From assembly GCF_016862455.1 (NCBI RefSeq), contig NZ_BOMZ01000084.1, positions 1-64,000 on the forward strand: a DNA stretch of 64,000 nucleotides. The letters run 5' to 3'. Below, in pieces: positions 15,844-25,289 of this stretch; the first letter of the stretch is position 1, and each line of letters opens with the position of its first letter. The notes below the pieces were generated by a model. That model was not told where the DNA came from, ran no database searches, and saw only the letters and a program-made list of their open reading frames with translations. The DNA comes from Actinoplanes utahensis. Lineage in GTDB: Bacteria; Actinomycetota; Actinomycetes; Mycobacteriales; Micromonosporaceae. Made by a program: the position numbers and the translations under genes.

Positions 15844-17052
15844 ATGAGAATCGTCGATGCCCGGGTGATCGTCACCTGTCCCGACCGCAACTTCGTCACG
15901 CTCAAGATCGTCACTGAGGACGGGGTCAGCGGAGTCGGGGACGCCACGCTCAACGGGCGGGAGCTCGCCGTCGCCTCCTACCTGACCGACCACGTGGCGC
16001 CCGCGCTGATCGGGCGGGACGCGTCCCGGATCGAGGACACCTGGCAGTACCTGTACCGGGGCGCGTACTGGCGGCGGGGACCGGTGACGATGACGGCCAT
16101 CGCGGCGGTGGACACCGCGTTGTGGGACATCAAGGGCAAGGTGGCGGGGCTCCCGGTGTACCAGTTGCTGGGCGGCCGGTCCCGGGACGGGGTGACGGTC
16201 TACGGCCACGCCAACGCTCTTACCGTGGACGGCGTCCTGTCGGAGATCTCGACATATCTGGACCTGGGTTATCAGGCGGTTCGGGTGCAGACCGGGATCC
16301 CCGGGCTGGAGAGCACGTACGGCGTCGGCAAGGACCGCCTGTTCTACGAGCCGGCCGACGCGGCGATCCCCACCGAGAACGTCTGGTCCACCGCCCACTA
16401 CCTCGACCACGTGCCGCAGGTGTTCGAGCGAGTCCGCGAGGAGTTCGGGCCGACCCTGAAGCTGCTGCACGACGTGCACCACCGGCTCACCCCGATCGAG
16501 GCGGCCCGGCTCGGCAAGAGCCTGGAGCCCTACCACCTGACCTGGATCGAGGACCCGGTGCCGGCCGAACTGCAGGAGGGGTTCCGGCTGATCCGGCAGC
16601 ACACGACGACGCCGATCGCGGTGGGTGAGGTGTTCAACTCGGTCTGGGACTGCCAGCAGCTGATCACCGAGCAGCTCATCGACTACATCCGGACCACCGT
16701 CGTGCACGCGGGCGGCATCACCCACCTGCGCCGGATCTTCGACCTGGCCGCCCTGTACCACGTGCGCAGCGGCTCGCACGGCGCGACCGACCTCTCCCCC
16801 GTGTGCATGGCCGCGGCGCTGCACGTCGATCTCGCGATCCCGAACTTCGGGCTGCAGGAGTACATGCGCCACACCGAGGCCACCGACGCGGTGTTCCCGC
16901 ACGGGTACACCTTCGCCGACGGATATCTGCACCCGTCGGAGGAGCCGGGGCTCGGGGTGGACATCGACGAGGAACTGGCGGCGCGGTACCCGTACCGCGC
17001 CGCCTCTCTTCCGGTGAACCGCCTGGCGGACGGCTCCATGCACCACTGGTGA
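15844..17052 (+). CDS. manD: D-mannonate dehydratase, ManD family (enolase superfamily)
   Basis: 402 residues, the ManD family length. Metal ligands fall at Asp210 (LLHDVHH), Glu236 (WIEDPVP) and Glu262 (GEVFNS). The proposed catalytic Arg147/Tyr159 pair and His212 of characterised ManD proteins are present at those very positions. [11 protein letters not shown] and the terminal [12 protein letters not shown] are family signatures. The reaction is dehydration of D-mannonate to 2-keto-3-deoxygluconate; some family members instead use D-gluconate weakly, so in vivo specificity is uncertain. AGGATGAGA encloses the ATG at 15844. A uronate-dehydrogenase-like gene lies 1 kb away, consistent with sugar-acid use. 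Confidence 0.85.
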   Translation: MRIVDARVIVTCPDRNFVTLKIVTEDGVSGVGDATLNGRELAVASYLTDHVAPALIGRDASRIEDTWQYLYRGAYWRRGPVTMTAIAAVDTALWDIKGKVAGLPVYQLLGGRSRDGVTVYGHANALTVDGVLSEISTYLDLGYQAVRVQTGIPGLESTYGVGKDRLFYEPADAAIPTENVWSTAHYLDHVPQVFERVREEFGPTLKLLHDVHHRLTPIEAARLGKSLEPYHLTWIEDPVPAELQEGFRLIRQHTTTPIAVGEVFNSVWDCQQLITEQLIDYIRTTVVHAGGITHLRRIFDLAALYHVRSGSHGATDLSPVCMAAALHVDLAIPNFGLQEYMRHTEATDAVFPHGYTFADGYLHPSEEPGLGVDIDEELAARYPYRAASLPVNRLADGSMHHW

Positions 17053-17868
17053 TCAGGTCAGATTCCTGCTGGTGACGGTCCACTGCCCGGTGGACCCGAG
17101 ACCGGTGATCACCGCGCGGGCCGCCTGGTCGCCCTTGAGGTGCCACTTCAGCCAGGCGGCACCGACCCGGCCGTACTCACCGCCGTTGACCTGCGAGAAC
17201 GTGCCGTAGTGACCGACCGGCAGGTGGGCGAGGTAGGCCGGCAGCCCGGCGGGCAGGCGGGCGTAGTCGTCGACCGCGTTCGGGTACGCGATGTCGTCCG
17301 GGCCGCCGGTGATGTAGGCGACCGGGGCGTGCAGCCGGGCGAGCCGGAAGTTCTCCCGGTCACTGAGCAGCCCGCTGTTCCAGAACACGGTCGTGTCGAC
17401 GCGGGCGTCCGCACCGGCTTCGACGGCCTCCAGGCCGCCGCACGACTGGCCCATCACGGCGACCTTGCCGGTGCCGATGCGGCCCCGGTACTTGCTGCCG
17501 GCCCGGGAGTTCTCCGCGACGGCCCAGTCGATGGCCTCGGTCAGCATGCCGGCGTCGGTGCTGCCGGTGCCGCCCGGCCTGCCGTTCGCGATGACCAGGA
17601 ACCCGTGCGAGGCGAACTCCTTGAGAATGTTCTGGAACCAGGTGCCGTCGGCGCGGCAGGCGCCGTTGCCCCAGACCACGATCGGCAGGGTGAGGCCGGC
17701 GGGGATGGTGGACGGGCGGTAGACGGTGTGGTCGTAGAGGCGGATCGTGGTCTCGTAGTCGGCGGGGTACGGTCCGGAGCCGCCGGGCGCGGCCTGCGCG
17801 GCGCCGGGATGCACACCGATCGCGACCAGGGCGGCAGCGAGCGCCGTCACGAGGATTCGGTTCCGCAT
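17053..17868 (-). CDS. Secreted alpha/beta hydrolase
   Basis: 271 residues with a clear Sec signal peptide (MRNRILVTALAAALVAIGVH, cleavage after AQA near residue 27). The mature part is an alpha/beta hydrolase with the nucleophile in GQSCGG, an oxyanion segment LPIVVWGNGAC and the histidine in PVGHYGTF. This pattern resembles chlorophyllase/PET-hydrolase-like secreted esterases of actinomycetes. GGGAG precedes the ATG at 17868; an upstream in-frame ATG at 17931 would place the signal peptide internally. It is convergent with manD and shares orientation with the uronate-dehydrogenase-like gene upstream. The substrate is unknown. Confidence 0.8.
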   Translation of the reverse strand: MRNRILVTALAAALVAIGVHPGAAQAAPGGSGPYPADYETTIRLYDHTVYRPSTIPAGLTLPIVVWGNGACRADGTWFQNILKEFASHGFLVIANGRPGGTGSTDAGMLTEAIDWAVAENSRAGSKYRGRIGTGKVAVMGQSCGGLEAVEAGADARVDTTVFWNSGLLSDRENFRLARLHAPVAYITGGPDDIAYPNAVDDYARLPAGLPAYLAHLPVGHYGTFSQVNGGEYGRVGAAWLKWHLKGDQAARAVITGLGSTGQWTVTSRNLT

Positions 17869-17992
17869 CTCAGATTGCTCCCTTCTCGTCGTTCTCCCGT
17901 GGGGGACGGGCTTCCGACGATGCCCGAGCATCGACAGACGTGAATCGGTGAAATCGCCTGCGGTGCTCGCCGGGATCGCTACATGGCCGCCT

Positions 17993-18757
17993 TCATCGCG
18001 TACCCAGATCAGTGCCGGTCATCCGGCCTCCCACCAGGTGGTTCTCCGGGTCGGCGGGATCGGGTTCGCCCACCTCGGCGGCCCACGGCTCGGCGTCGTC
18101 GAGAGGGTGATAGCCGATCGCCTGTCCGCCGGCCGCCGACCACCAGCGCCGGGTGTTCGCGGAGACACCCCACACCAGCCGCCAGCCGGTCGCCGTCAGC
18201 GATGCCTCCACCAGCCGGGCCGCGTCGTCCGGCGACAGCCACGTCGCCAGGTCCCGGGGCGCCGACGGCTTCTCCGCGCACTTGCCGATGCGCAGGCAGA
18301 CGACGTGCATCCCGTACCGGTCGTGATAGAGCCGGCCCAGCGACTCCACCGCCGCCTTGCTCCAGCCGTAATAGGTGTCCGGCCGCGCCTCGACATCATC
18401 GGGGAGCCCATCCGGCCCGGCCACGTCACGCGACTGCAGCCCGACGGCATGATTACTGGAAGCGATGATCACCCGTGGCACGGCCGCCCGGTGCGCCGCC
18501 TCCAGCACCCGCTCCGTTCCGCGTACGTTGACCGCCAGCAACCGCTCGAACGGCGCCTCCGCGGCGATCCCGCCGAGATGCAGAATCGCGTCGGCCCCGC
18601 GGGCGGCCCGCTCGACCGCGGCCCCGTCGGTGACGTCGAGAGCCGCCACCTCGTCCCCGCCGTGCAGGTCGGTGAGTCGCAGCTGATGATGCCCGAGCCG
18701 CTTGCGCAACATCTGCCCGATCCGCCCCGACGCCCCCGTCATCAGAATCACCGCCAT
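17993..18757 (-). CDS. NAD-dependent sugar epimerase/dehydrogenase, uronate dehydrogenase-like
   Basis: 254-residue extended short-chain dehydrogenase. TGASGRIGQML is the NAD-binding loop, LDVTD binds the adenine side, and SSNHAVGL plus YYGWSK hold the Ser and Tyr-x3-Lys. SSNHAVG and the short length resemble uronate dehydrogenases, which oxidise glucuronate or galacturonate to the aldarolactone; that assignment is inference. The ATG at 18757 has GGCAGG upstream at better spacing than the ATG at 18775. Downstream on the same strand is the secreted hydrolase, and manD lies beyond it. Confidence 0.75.
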   Translation of the reverse strand: MAVILMTGASGRIGQMLRKRLGHHQLRLTDLHGGDEVAALDVTDGAAVERAARGADAILHLGGIAAEAPFERLLAVNVRGTERVLEAAHRAAVPRVIIASSNHAVGLQSRDVAGPDGLPDDVEARPDTYYGWSKAAVESLGRLYHDRYGMHVVCLRIGKCAEKPSAPRDLATWLSPDDAARLVEASLTATGWRLVWGVSANTRRWWSAAGGQAIGYHPLDDAEPWAAEVGEPDPADPENHLVGGRMTGTDLGTR

Positions 18758-18864
18758 GCCACTGGACCTGCCCATTCCTCAGCCGGATCACACCTGACGG
18801 AACTCTTGGCGGTGGGCCGTGCTGCGCCGCCGCGCCGATGCTCGGTTCTCCATACCTGCGCCGG

Positions 18865-19070
18865 CCCTCAGCCGCTGACCACAGCGGATCGAACGCGCCC
18901 CCGCGCCCGACACCGCCCTCGGTCCCTCAGCCACCGACAGCGGGTCCAACGCACTCACGCGCCCGACACCGCCCTCGATCCCTCGATCACCGACAGCAGC
19001 GGGTTCAACGCGCTCCCCCACCGACACCGGCCTCGGCCCCTCAACCGCCGACCGCAGCGGGTCGGGCGCC
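18865..19070. repeat. Four imperfect tandem repeats of about 57 bp
   Basis: Units beginning with CCCTCA/CCCTCG start at 18865, 18924, 18980 and 19038, giving periods of 59, 56 and 58 bp. Shared landmarks are the CCCTC start, an ACCGACAGCGGGT-like middle and GCCCGACACCGCCCTCG at the end. The last unit covers the 3' end and stop of the EamA gene (stop at 19041-19043), so the array looks like repeated duplication of that gene's tail. No gene is supported in 18776-19040. Confidence 0.75.
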
Positions 19071-19934
19071 GGAACGTTCGGCGCCGATGCCGGCGGCGAC
19101 GACCAGACCGATCCCCGCAACCGCTGCCAGGTCCGGCACCTGGGCCAACAGGGCGAACCCGACCAGGACGGCGATGGCCGGTTCCAGACTCATCAGGGTT
19201 CCGAAGGCGGCAGTCGTCAACCGGCGCAGCGCCAGGAACTCCAGAACGAACGGAATCACCGGCAACAACACCGCCAGGAACAACCCGCCCACCATGATCT
19301 CCGGTGTGAGCCGGCTGAACACCGGCGTCCCGGGAACGACCGCGACGGCCACAGTCGCCACCAGCCCGGCGACCGGCATCGAGATCGCCAGCCCGCGGAC
19401 ACCGCTGCTCTCGTCACCGACCTGTTGAGTGAGCAGGATGTAGCCCGCCCAGCACACGGCGGCGCCGAGCGCGTAGGCCACACCGACCGGATCCGTGCCA
19501 CCGTGCCACGGCGCGGTCAGCAGCAGCACACCCGCTGCGGCGATCAACGGCCAGCGCAGGGTGCGCCCGCGGACGACCGCCACCGCGAGTGGCCCGAGGA
19601 ACTCCAGCGCGCTCGCGGTGCCCAGCGGCAGCCGGGCGACAGCGGCCATGAACAGCATGGTCATGGTGCCGGTGACCACCCCGAGCGCCACGGCGGGCAG
19701 CAGACCGCCCTTGCGGAAGTCCGAGCGCCGCGGCCGTACCACGACGAACAGGATCACCCCTGCCCACGCCAGCCGGATCCAGGCCGCCCCGGCGGTGCCG
19801 ATGTGTTCCACGAGCCCTACCGAGACCGCGAGCCCGATCTGCACGCAGGCCATCGCGGCAACCGCGAGGGCGGCGCCGCTGCGGGCGGTCCCACCAGGGG
19901 ACTTGAAGCGTGGGGGTACGGCGGTGAGCGTCAT
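19041..19934 (-). CDS. EamA/DMT-family exporter
   Basis: 297 residues with ten predicted membrane helices in two EamA repeats, typical of RhtA-like amino-acid or metabolite exporters: [43 protein letters not shown] and [17 protein letters not shown]. The start ATG at 19934 was chosen because the first helix begins about 25 residues later; no strong ribosome-binding site is visible. It is divergent from a LysR gene, with a clean dyad between, so it is the likely LysR target. The 3' end lies in a tandem-repeat array. Confidence 0.85.
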   Translation of the reverse strand: MTLTAVPPRFKSPGGTARSGAALAVAAMACVQIGLAVSVGLVEHIGTAGAAWIRLAWAGVILFVVVRPRRSDFRKGGLLPAVALGVVTGTMTMLFMAAVARLPLGTASALEFLGPLAVAVVRGRTLRWPLIAAAGVLLLTAPWHGGTDPVGVAYALGAAVCWAGYILLTQQVGDESSGVRGLAISMPVAGLVATVAVAVVPGTPVFSRLTPEIMVGGLFLAVLLPVIPFVLEFLALRRLTTAAFGTLMSLEPAIAVLVGFALLAQVPDLAAVAGIGLVVAAGIGAERSGARPAAVGG

Positions 19935-19964
19935 GCCGCCAGTAGAGACCCACTGACCGCTCGC

Positions 19965-19985
19965 GTCCACGTAACGATCGTGGAC
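19965..19985. promoter_or_regulatory. LysR-type operator between EamA and LysR genes
   Basis: GTCCACG-N7-CGTGGAC is a perfect 7-bp inverted repeat in 21 bp, 30 bp before the exporter start and 32 bp before the LysR start. Size and position fit a LysR-family binding site controlling both directions. Confidence 0.6.
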
Positions 19986-20016
19986 ATACCGTTCGCGGTT
20001 GCTTAACAATGAACCC

Positions 20017-20919
20017 GTGGACGTGCGCCGCCTGGAAACTCTCCTCTTGCTGTCTCGACGGGGATCGATGCGTGCCGTCGCCGACGAGACGCACACCACC
20101 ACGTCCGCGGTGTCCCAGCAGATCGCCGCGCTGGCCCGCGAGGCCGGAATCGCGTTGATCGAGCCGGACGGACGACGGGTCCGGCTCACCCCCGCCGGCC
20201 GGCGGCTGGCCGAACACGCGGTGACGATCCTGGCCGCCCTGGAGGCGGCACGTCTCGACCTGGACCCGTCCGCCGAGCCCGCCGGCACGATCCGCGTCGC
20301 CGGTTTCGGCACAGCGATCCGCCGCTCCCTCATGCCGGTCCTGTCCCGTCTCGCAGCCGATCACCCGAAGGTCCGCGTCCGCATCCACGAACACGAACCC
20401 GCCGAAGCCCTGTCCCTGATCGCCGCCGACGACATCGACCTGGCCCTGACCTACGACTTCAACCTGGCCCCCGCCACACCGGACCGGTCCGTGGTGTCAC
20501 AGCCGCTCTGGTCCACCGAATGGGCCCTCGGCGTTCCCGCCACCGACCCGGTCTCCGGTGACCCGGAGCACTCCGCGGCGGCCGTCTTCGCCCGCTACCG
20601 CGATCACGACTGGATCGTCAACTCCCGCGGCGCCGCCGACGAGCAGGTGGTCCGGACGATCGCTTCCATGGCCGGCTTCGAGCCACTCGTCACGCACCGC
20701 GCCGACAGTCTGGCTCTGCTCCAGGACCTGGTCGTCGCCGGCCTCGGTATCGGCCTGCTCCCCGCCGATCAGCCGACCCGCCCCGGCGTGCGCCTCCTCC
20801 CTCTGCGGAACCCGTGCCCGATCCTGCGCACCTCCGCGGTGGTCCGCGCCGGCCGAACCGGCTGGCCCCCACTGGCCCTGCTGCTGAGCCTGCTCCAGAC
20901 CGTCCCGGCCCGCGTCTGA
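20017..20919 (+). CDS. LysR-family regulator
   Basis: 300 residues. The winged HTH at the N-terminus ([56 protein letters not shown]) is followed by a type 2 periplasmic-binding effector domain ([32 protein letters not shown]). GTG 20017 places the HTH at the normal distance; a TTG at 19999 would add six residues. It is divergent from the EamA exporter, which it probably regulates through the dyad at 19965-19985. Confidence 0.85.
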   Translation: MDVRRLETLLLLSRRGSMRAVADETHTTTSAVSQQIAALAREAGIALIEPDGRRVRLTPAGRRLAEHAVTILAALEAARLDLDPSAEPAGTIRVAGFGTAIRRSLMPVLSRLAADHPKVRVRIHEHEPAEALSLIAADDIDLALTYDFNLAPATPDRSVVSQPLWSTEWALGVPATDPVSGDPEHSAAAVFARYRDHDWIVNSRGAADEQVVRTIASMAGFEPLVTHRADSLALLQDLVVAGLGIGLLPADQPTRPGVRLLPLRNPCPILRTSAVVRAGRTGWPPLALLLSLLQTVPARV

Positions 20920-20974
20920 CCGGCTGGCGCCTGCCCGCCGGCGTTCCGGTCCGTGTCCTCCGGCAGCCCACCAG

Positions 20975-21066
20975 ACCGGCACCGCGACAACCCGGGCACC
21001 CCGCTCGCCCGCCTGACCGACACCGCGACAACCCGGGCGACCCGCTCGCCCGCCTGACCGACACCG
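20975..21066. repeat. 41-bp tandem repeat 3' of the SARP gene
   Basis: Two near-identical 41-bp units start at 20975 and 21016, and a third begins at 21057. The unit runs ACCGnCACCGCGACAACCCG, GGC, three variable bases, then CCGCTCGCCCGCCTG. Only a few bases differ between copies. The array ends at the stop codon of the SARP gene (21067) and fills the gap between it and the LysR gene. Confidence 0.75.
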
Positions 21067-24000
21067 CTACGCCCCATGCGTCCCGCTCCAGGGCAGGAGG
21101 CTCCGGTCACCGACGTCGAGGATGGCCGGATCACGCTTCGTGACGTAGTCCCGCTGGAACGGCCAGCCCCGGTCGCCTTCGAGCAGGAACCGCACGAAGT
21201 GCATCACGTCGCTGCCGACGACATAGGCGTAGTCATCGCCCTCCATGGTGTCGAGGAAGTACACGGCGCCCGACGCCGCGTCGAGGACGTAGTAGTTGCC
21301 GTTCCCATCGCCCGCGACCGGAATCCGCCCCCGCGCGGGCCACTGCGGGAAGCGGTCGAGCGTCCGCCCCGCCAGTGCCGTGCCGAACAGACCACCGGGC
21401 TCGACCATCGAGCCGTTGCACATCCGCAGCCAGGCCACATGGAGCCGTGGCAACGGCATCGGGAAACGGGCCGCGAGCTCGGTGATCTCATCTCCGGTAG
21501 CGCCCCGGATCGGCTCGTCGTCCGAGGATCGTGACGCCCTGGCCAGCAACTCCAGAACCTCGGCGTCGCCGGCGTCGGGAACGCCGAGTTCCCCGAAGGC
21601 GAGCGTCGCCGTGTGCGCATGCGCGGCGGCCGGGCCGTATTCCCGCTGACGCAGCAACGCCACCGCCAGTCCGTAGTGTGCCCGCGCCACCTCGGGCAGG
21701 TTGTGGACGCGGGCCGCGAGGGCCGCCGCCCGCTCATGTTCCTGGACGGCCGGGGCGGGCCGTCCCGCCGCCACGTGCGCCTCGCCGATCCCGTTGGCCG
21801 CGGACGGCTCGTCACTGCGATTGCCCATCGCCCGGTAGAGGTCGCCTGCCTGGCGGTGCCGGACGATCGCCTCATCGGGAAGCCCTTGATGGCACAGCAC
21901 CGTGCCGATCTGGTCGAGGACCCGCGCCTCACCGAGCGGATTGCCGTCCTTGCGGTGCATGGCGAGGGCGAGGTCGAGATGGCGGCGTGCCTCGTCGTGA
22001 CGGTCCAGCTGGTCCAGGACCATGCCGAGGTCGCCGAGGACGAACCCTTCGCGTGCCCGGTCACCGGCGATCCGGGCCAGGTCGAGTGCCTCTTTCAGGC
22101 ATCGCTCGGCCCGGCCGGTCTCGCGTCGGCGCTCGGCGACGTCACCGAGCGCGTGCAGGGCCAGGGCCCTGGGGAATTCGTCGGTGGCGATGTCGAGCGC
22201 CTGCCCCGCATGGTCGGAGGCCTGCTCGTAGTCGCCGCGCCGCCAGTACGTCCATGCCAGGTCGGCCAGCGCCCGGCCCTGCACGTCGGCGTCGCCGTTT
22301 CGCCGGCTGCGCTCCAGGGCGGTGGAGTGCAGGATGACGGCGTCGTCGTGGTGGGCTTGCCGGTCCAGGTACGGCCGGAGCGCGTGGGCGAGGTGACCGA
22401 CGCACACCTGTGGGCCGTAGGTGACCGTGGTGATGATGTTGCCGCGCTCCGCGTCGAGCCATCGGATCGCCTCGCCCGGCCCGTCGACCGGCTCGACCGG
22501 AGTGAGCATCGGCGGGAGCCCTGGCCGGTCACCGATGTTGCCGGGGTAGAGCTGCCGCACCGCCGCCCGCGACCGGTGCAGGTAATGGACGAGCAGCCGC
22601 ATCAGCGCGCCGTCCTCCTCGGCCAGCGATCGGGCGTGCTCGCGCAGCAGGTCATGCATCGTGTAGCGGCCCTGCTCCCGTTGCACCAGCATGTGCGCGT
22701 CGAGCAGGCTCTCCAGCAGGTCCTCGGCGTCGGGCACCGGGAGGTCGGCGAGCGCCGCGGCGGCATGCGGCTCGATGTCGCGACCGGGAGCCGTCCCGAG
22801 CAGCCGGAACATGCGCTGCCCGGCCTCGTCGAGCTGCTCGTAGGAGACGGTGAAGGCGGCCGCGACGCTGCGCTCGGGCGTGGCCAGATCGGCGAGCCGC
22901 AGGCGGCCGGCCAGGTAGGCGACCGTCCAGCGGGGGCGGTGCCGCAACCGGGCCGCGGCGATCCGGATGGCGAGTGGCAGGTTGCCACAGATGTCGAGCA
23001 CGTCCCGGACGGCCGCGGGCTCGGCGGTGGCCCGCTCCCCCACGATGCCGGTGAACAGAGTGGTCGCGTCCCCGGGCGGCAGCGCCTCCATGGACAGCGT
23101 GCGGGCTCCGTCGATGTCCATGAGCCTGCGCCTGCTGGTGATCAGCATCAGGCTCTCCGAGACACCGGGCAGCAGCGGCCGCACGTGAGCCTCGCCGGCC
23201 ACGTTGTCGAGAAGCACCAGCACCCGGCGCCGCTGGAGCTCGGTGCGCCACATCGCGCTGCGCTCGGCCTCCCCGCGAGGGATGTCGGTGAGGCCCGACT
23301 GCCGCAACAGGATCTCCAGCGCTGCGGTGGCGGACAACGGCTCCTGGCCCGCGGTGTTCGCCCGCAGATCGATGAAGAGCTGCCCGTCCGGGAACCGGTC
23401 GGCGACGCGGTGGGCGGCCCGGACCGCGAAGGTGGTCTTGCCGATCCCGGCCATCCCGTCGATGGTCACGATGTTCCGGGGCGAGCCGGCCAGGATCTCG
23501 TCGAGCTCGGTGTCACGGCCCGCGAAGTCGGGGATGTCGTAGGGCAGATGATTCCTGCTCTCGGCCACCGGTGAGCCGGCCAGGACCGTCCTCTCCCACT
23601 CGGCGAATTCGCGTCCCGGATCGAGTCCCTGCTCGTCGGCGAGGGCCGTGCGGTATGACCGGGCCACCGCCAGCGCGTCGGCCTGCCGCCCCGAGCGGTG
23701 CAGCGCCAGCATCAGCTGCCCGGCGAGCCGCTCGCGCAGCGGGTTGGCGGCCACGAGGCCGGCGAGCTCGTCGACGATCCGGGCATGCTCGCCCGCCTCC
23801 AGCGACGAATCCATGAGTCGCTCGACCGCGTTCAGTCGCCGGTCGGTGAGCAACGCGCGGGCGTTCGGCACATAGCTCGCGTGGATGTCGGCCAGGGCGT
23901 CTCCGTCCCACAAGTCGAGGGCCTCCCGGAACCGCCCGCCCGACACCAGGTCTTCGAAGGTGTGAACGTCGAGCTGCCCGTCCTGGGGAAGAACCACATA

Positions 24001-24288
24001 GCCACCCGCCCGGGTCTGCAGGATCTCGTCGCCGGCCGGGCCCGCGCCGCCCCCCGCGCTGCGCAAGGCCCGCCGTAGGGCGGTGATCGTGGCGTGGATC
24101 TGCGAGCGGGCCGTCTCCGGCCGGTCGTAGCCCCACATCGCATCGATGAGCCTCTCCATGCCGATCACCCGGCCGGCGTGGAGCAACAGATAGGCCAGGA
24201 CCGCCCGGTGTCTCGGGGCGATGCCAGGCAGCGGCCGGCCGTCATCGACGACCTGCACCGGGCCCAGGAGCCGGAACCGTAGCGCCAC
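21067..24288 (-). CDS. SARP-type regulator with NB-ARC, TPR and C-terminal SUKH-like domain
   Basis: 1073 residues. Winged HTH about 1-95 (FRLLGPVQVVDDGR; RSQIHATITALRRAL), bacterial transcriptional activation domain about 105-240, and an NB-ARC ATPase from about 255 with Walker A GMAGIGKTT at 278-286 and VLVLLDNV near 355. Tetratricopeptide repeats follow to about 915. The final roughly 140 residues read like SUKH/SMI1-KNR4: LPRLHVAWLRMCNGSM, then GDGNGNYYVLD, GAVYFLDT and VMHFVRFLLEG. AfsR-type activators usually stop after the TPRs. GTG 24288 overlaps the upstream LLM gene end by 47 bp. Likely an activator of secondary metabolism or stress genes; the adjacent LLM gene is a candidate target. 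Confidence 0.85.
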   Translation of the reverse strand: MALRFRLLGPVQVVDDGRPLPGIAPRHRAVLAYLLLHAGRVIGMERLIDAMWGYDRPETARSQIHATITALRRALRSAGGGAGPAGDEILQTRAGGYVVLPQDGQLDVHTFEDLVSGGRFREALDLWDGDALADIHASYVPNARALLTDRRLNAVERLMDSSLEAGEHARIVDELAGLVAANPLRERLAGQLMLALHRSGRQADALAVARSYRTALADEQGLDPGREFAEWERTVLAGSPVAESRNHLPYDIPDFAGRDTELDEILAGSPRNIVTIDGMAGIGKTTFAVRAAHRVADRFPDGQLFIDLRANTAGQEPLSATAALEILLRQSGLTDIPRGEAERSAMWRTELQRRRVLVLLDNVAGEAHVRPLLPGVSESLMLITSRRRLMDIDGARTLSMEALPPGDATTLFTGIVGERATAEPAAVRDVLDICGNLPLAIRIAAARLRHRPRWTVAYLAGRLRLADLATPERSVAAAFTVSYEQLDEAGQRMFRLLGTAPGRDIEPHAAAALADLPVPDAEDLLESLLDAHMLVQREQGRYTMHDLLREHARSLAEEDGALMRLLVHYLHRSRAAVRQLYPGNIGDRPGLPPMLTPVEPVDGPGEAIRWLDAERGNIITTVTYGPQVCVGHLAHALRPYLDRQAHHDDAVILHSTALERSRRNGDADVQGRALADLAWTYWRRGDYEQASDHAGQALDIATDEFPRALALHALGDVAERRRETGRAERCLKEALDLARIAGDRAREGFVLGDLGMVLDQLDRHDEARRHLDLALAMHRKDGNPLGEARVLDQIGTVLCHQGLPDEAIVRHRQAGDLYRAMGNRSDEPSAANGIGEAHVAAGRPAPAVQEHERAAALAARVHNLPEVARAHYGLAVALLRQREYGPAAAHAHTATLAFGELGVPDAGDAEVLELLARASRSSDDEPIRGATGDEITELAARFPMPLPRLHVAWLRMCNGSMVEPGGLFGTALAGRTLDRFPQWPARGRIPVAGDGNGNYYVLDAASGAVYFLDTMEGDDYAYVVGSDVMHFVRFLLEGDRGWPFQRDYVTKRDPAILDVGDRSLLPWSGTHGA

Positions 24289-25192
24289 GATGCGAATCTA
24301 TCGCCTCACGGACGGCGGGGACGATCTCCACGGCCCATCGGCTCAGGGACAGCGGGTCGGGAGCCCCGCCGCTCGGTGAGAACAGCATGAATCCCGACGC
24401 GCCGAACTCGAGGACGGCCTCGGTCAACTCCTCCGCCCACTGCCCGGCCGAGCCGCCGATCCACCGGCCGTCGCTGTCGCGTGTGGCGGGCAGCGGACGG
24501 TCGGTGATGCGGCCGGGAAGATTGAAGATCGTCCGGATCTGTCCCGGGTGTCGGCCGACGGCTGTCGCCGCCTCGTCGATGACCGGGCGAGACGTGCGAT
24601 ATCGCTCGCTGCGCCAGTCAGCCGCATGACCGGGGATCCAGCCGTCGGCGACCCGGCCGGTCGCGGCGAGCGATCGCCGTCCCACCGAACCGGTCCAGAC
24701 CGGAGGCGCGGGCACCGGGGCGGGATCGATCCGCTCGACCCGGTAGTGCCGCCCGTGGTGGGTGACGGCCGGGCCACCGCCCGACAGCTTGCGCACCAGG
24801 AGGATCGCCTCCTCGAAGGCGTCCACCGCCTCGCGGGGAGCGAGCGGCGCGACGCCCATGTCGGCGATGCGGTCCCACAGGCCGCCGGCGCCCATGCCGA
24901 GCACCACACGGCCATCGGACAGCGCCGCCAGCGACGTGACCGTGCGAGCCAGCACCGGGGCCGGCCGGGTGGGCAGGTTGGTGACGTTGGCGAACGCCGC
25001 GAGGCGGTGAGTGCGGCCGAGGACGAAGGCGATGGCCGCATACGCGTCAAGACGCGCACCCAGGTAAGGATGGTCGGACAGCGAGAAGACGTCCAGACCG
25101 TCCCGGTCGGCCTGCTGCGTCATGCGCAGCAGGTCCGGCCCGTCGCCGATGTCGCTGTGTGCTCCGAAGCCGAAGACGATTCTCTCGTTCAC
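24242..25192 (-). CDS. LLM-class flavin/F420-dependent oxidoreductase
   Basis: 316 residues of the luciferase-like monooxygenase TIM-barrel family: FSLSDHPYLG, LAAFANVTNLPTRPAPVLAR, LSDGRVVLGMGAG and a C-terminal WAEELTEAVLEFGASGFMLF. The F420-dependent branch is likely in an actinomycete. The start ATG at 25192 faces an XRE regulator 97 bp away. Its 3' end overlaps the start of the SARP gene, so it may share a transcript with it. The substrate is unknown. Confidence 0.8.
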   Translation of the reverse strand: MNERIVFGFGAHSDIGDGPDLLRMTQQADRDGLDVFSLSDHPYLGARLDAYAAIAFVLGRTHRLAAFANVTNLPTRPAPVLARTVTSLAALSDGRVVLGMGAGGLWDRIADMGVAPLAPREAVDAFEEAILLVRKLSGGGPAVTHHGRHYRVERIDPAPVPAPPVWTGSVGRRSLAATGRVADGWIPGHAADWRSERYRTSRPVIDEAATAVGRHPGQIRTIFNLPGRITDRPLPATRDSDGRWIGGSAGQWAEELTEAVLEFGASGFMLFSPSGGAPDPLSLSRWAVEIVPAVREAIDSHRGATVPAPGPGAGRR

Positions 25193-25289
25193 GCTTCGAG
25201 AGTGCTCCGGTCACCGGCCTTTGTGGAGACCGTGGTGATGGTGGTACCAGCAGGGACACCTTCACGCCCGGCGGCGGCGTTACGGTCGG

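Noticed and set aside
15298-17046. A 582-codon minus frame including the sigma factor
   Set aside because: Only its last 161 codons are the sigma factor; the rest is antisense to manD.
17918-17933. CGATGC/GCATCG hairpin upstream of the secreted hydrolase
   Set aside because: Only six-bp arms, not clearly placed as terminator or operator.
21613-23574. Long plus-strand frames opposite the SARP gene
   Set aside because: Antisense to a gene with clear SARP, NB-ARC and TPR motifs.
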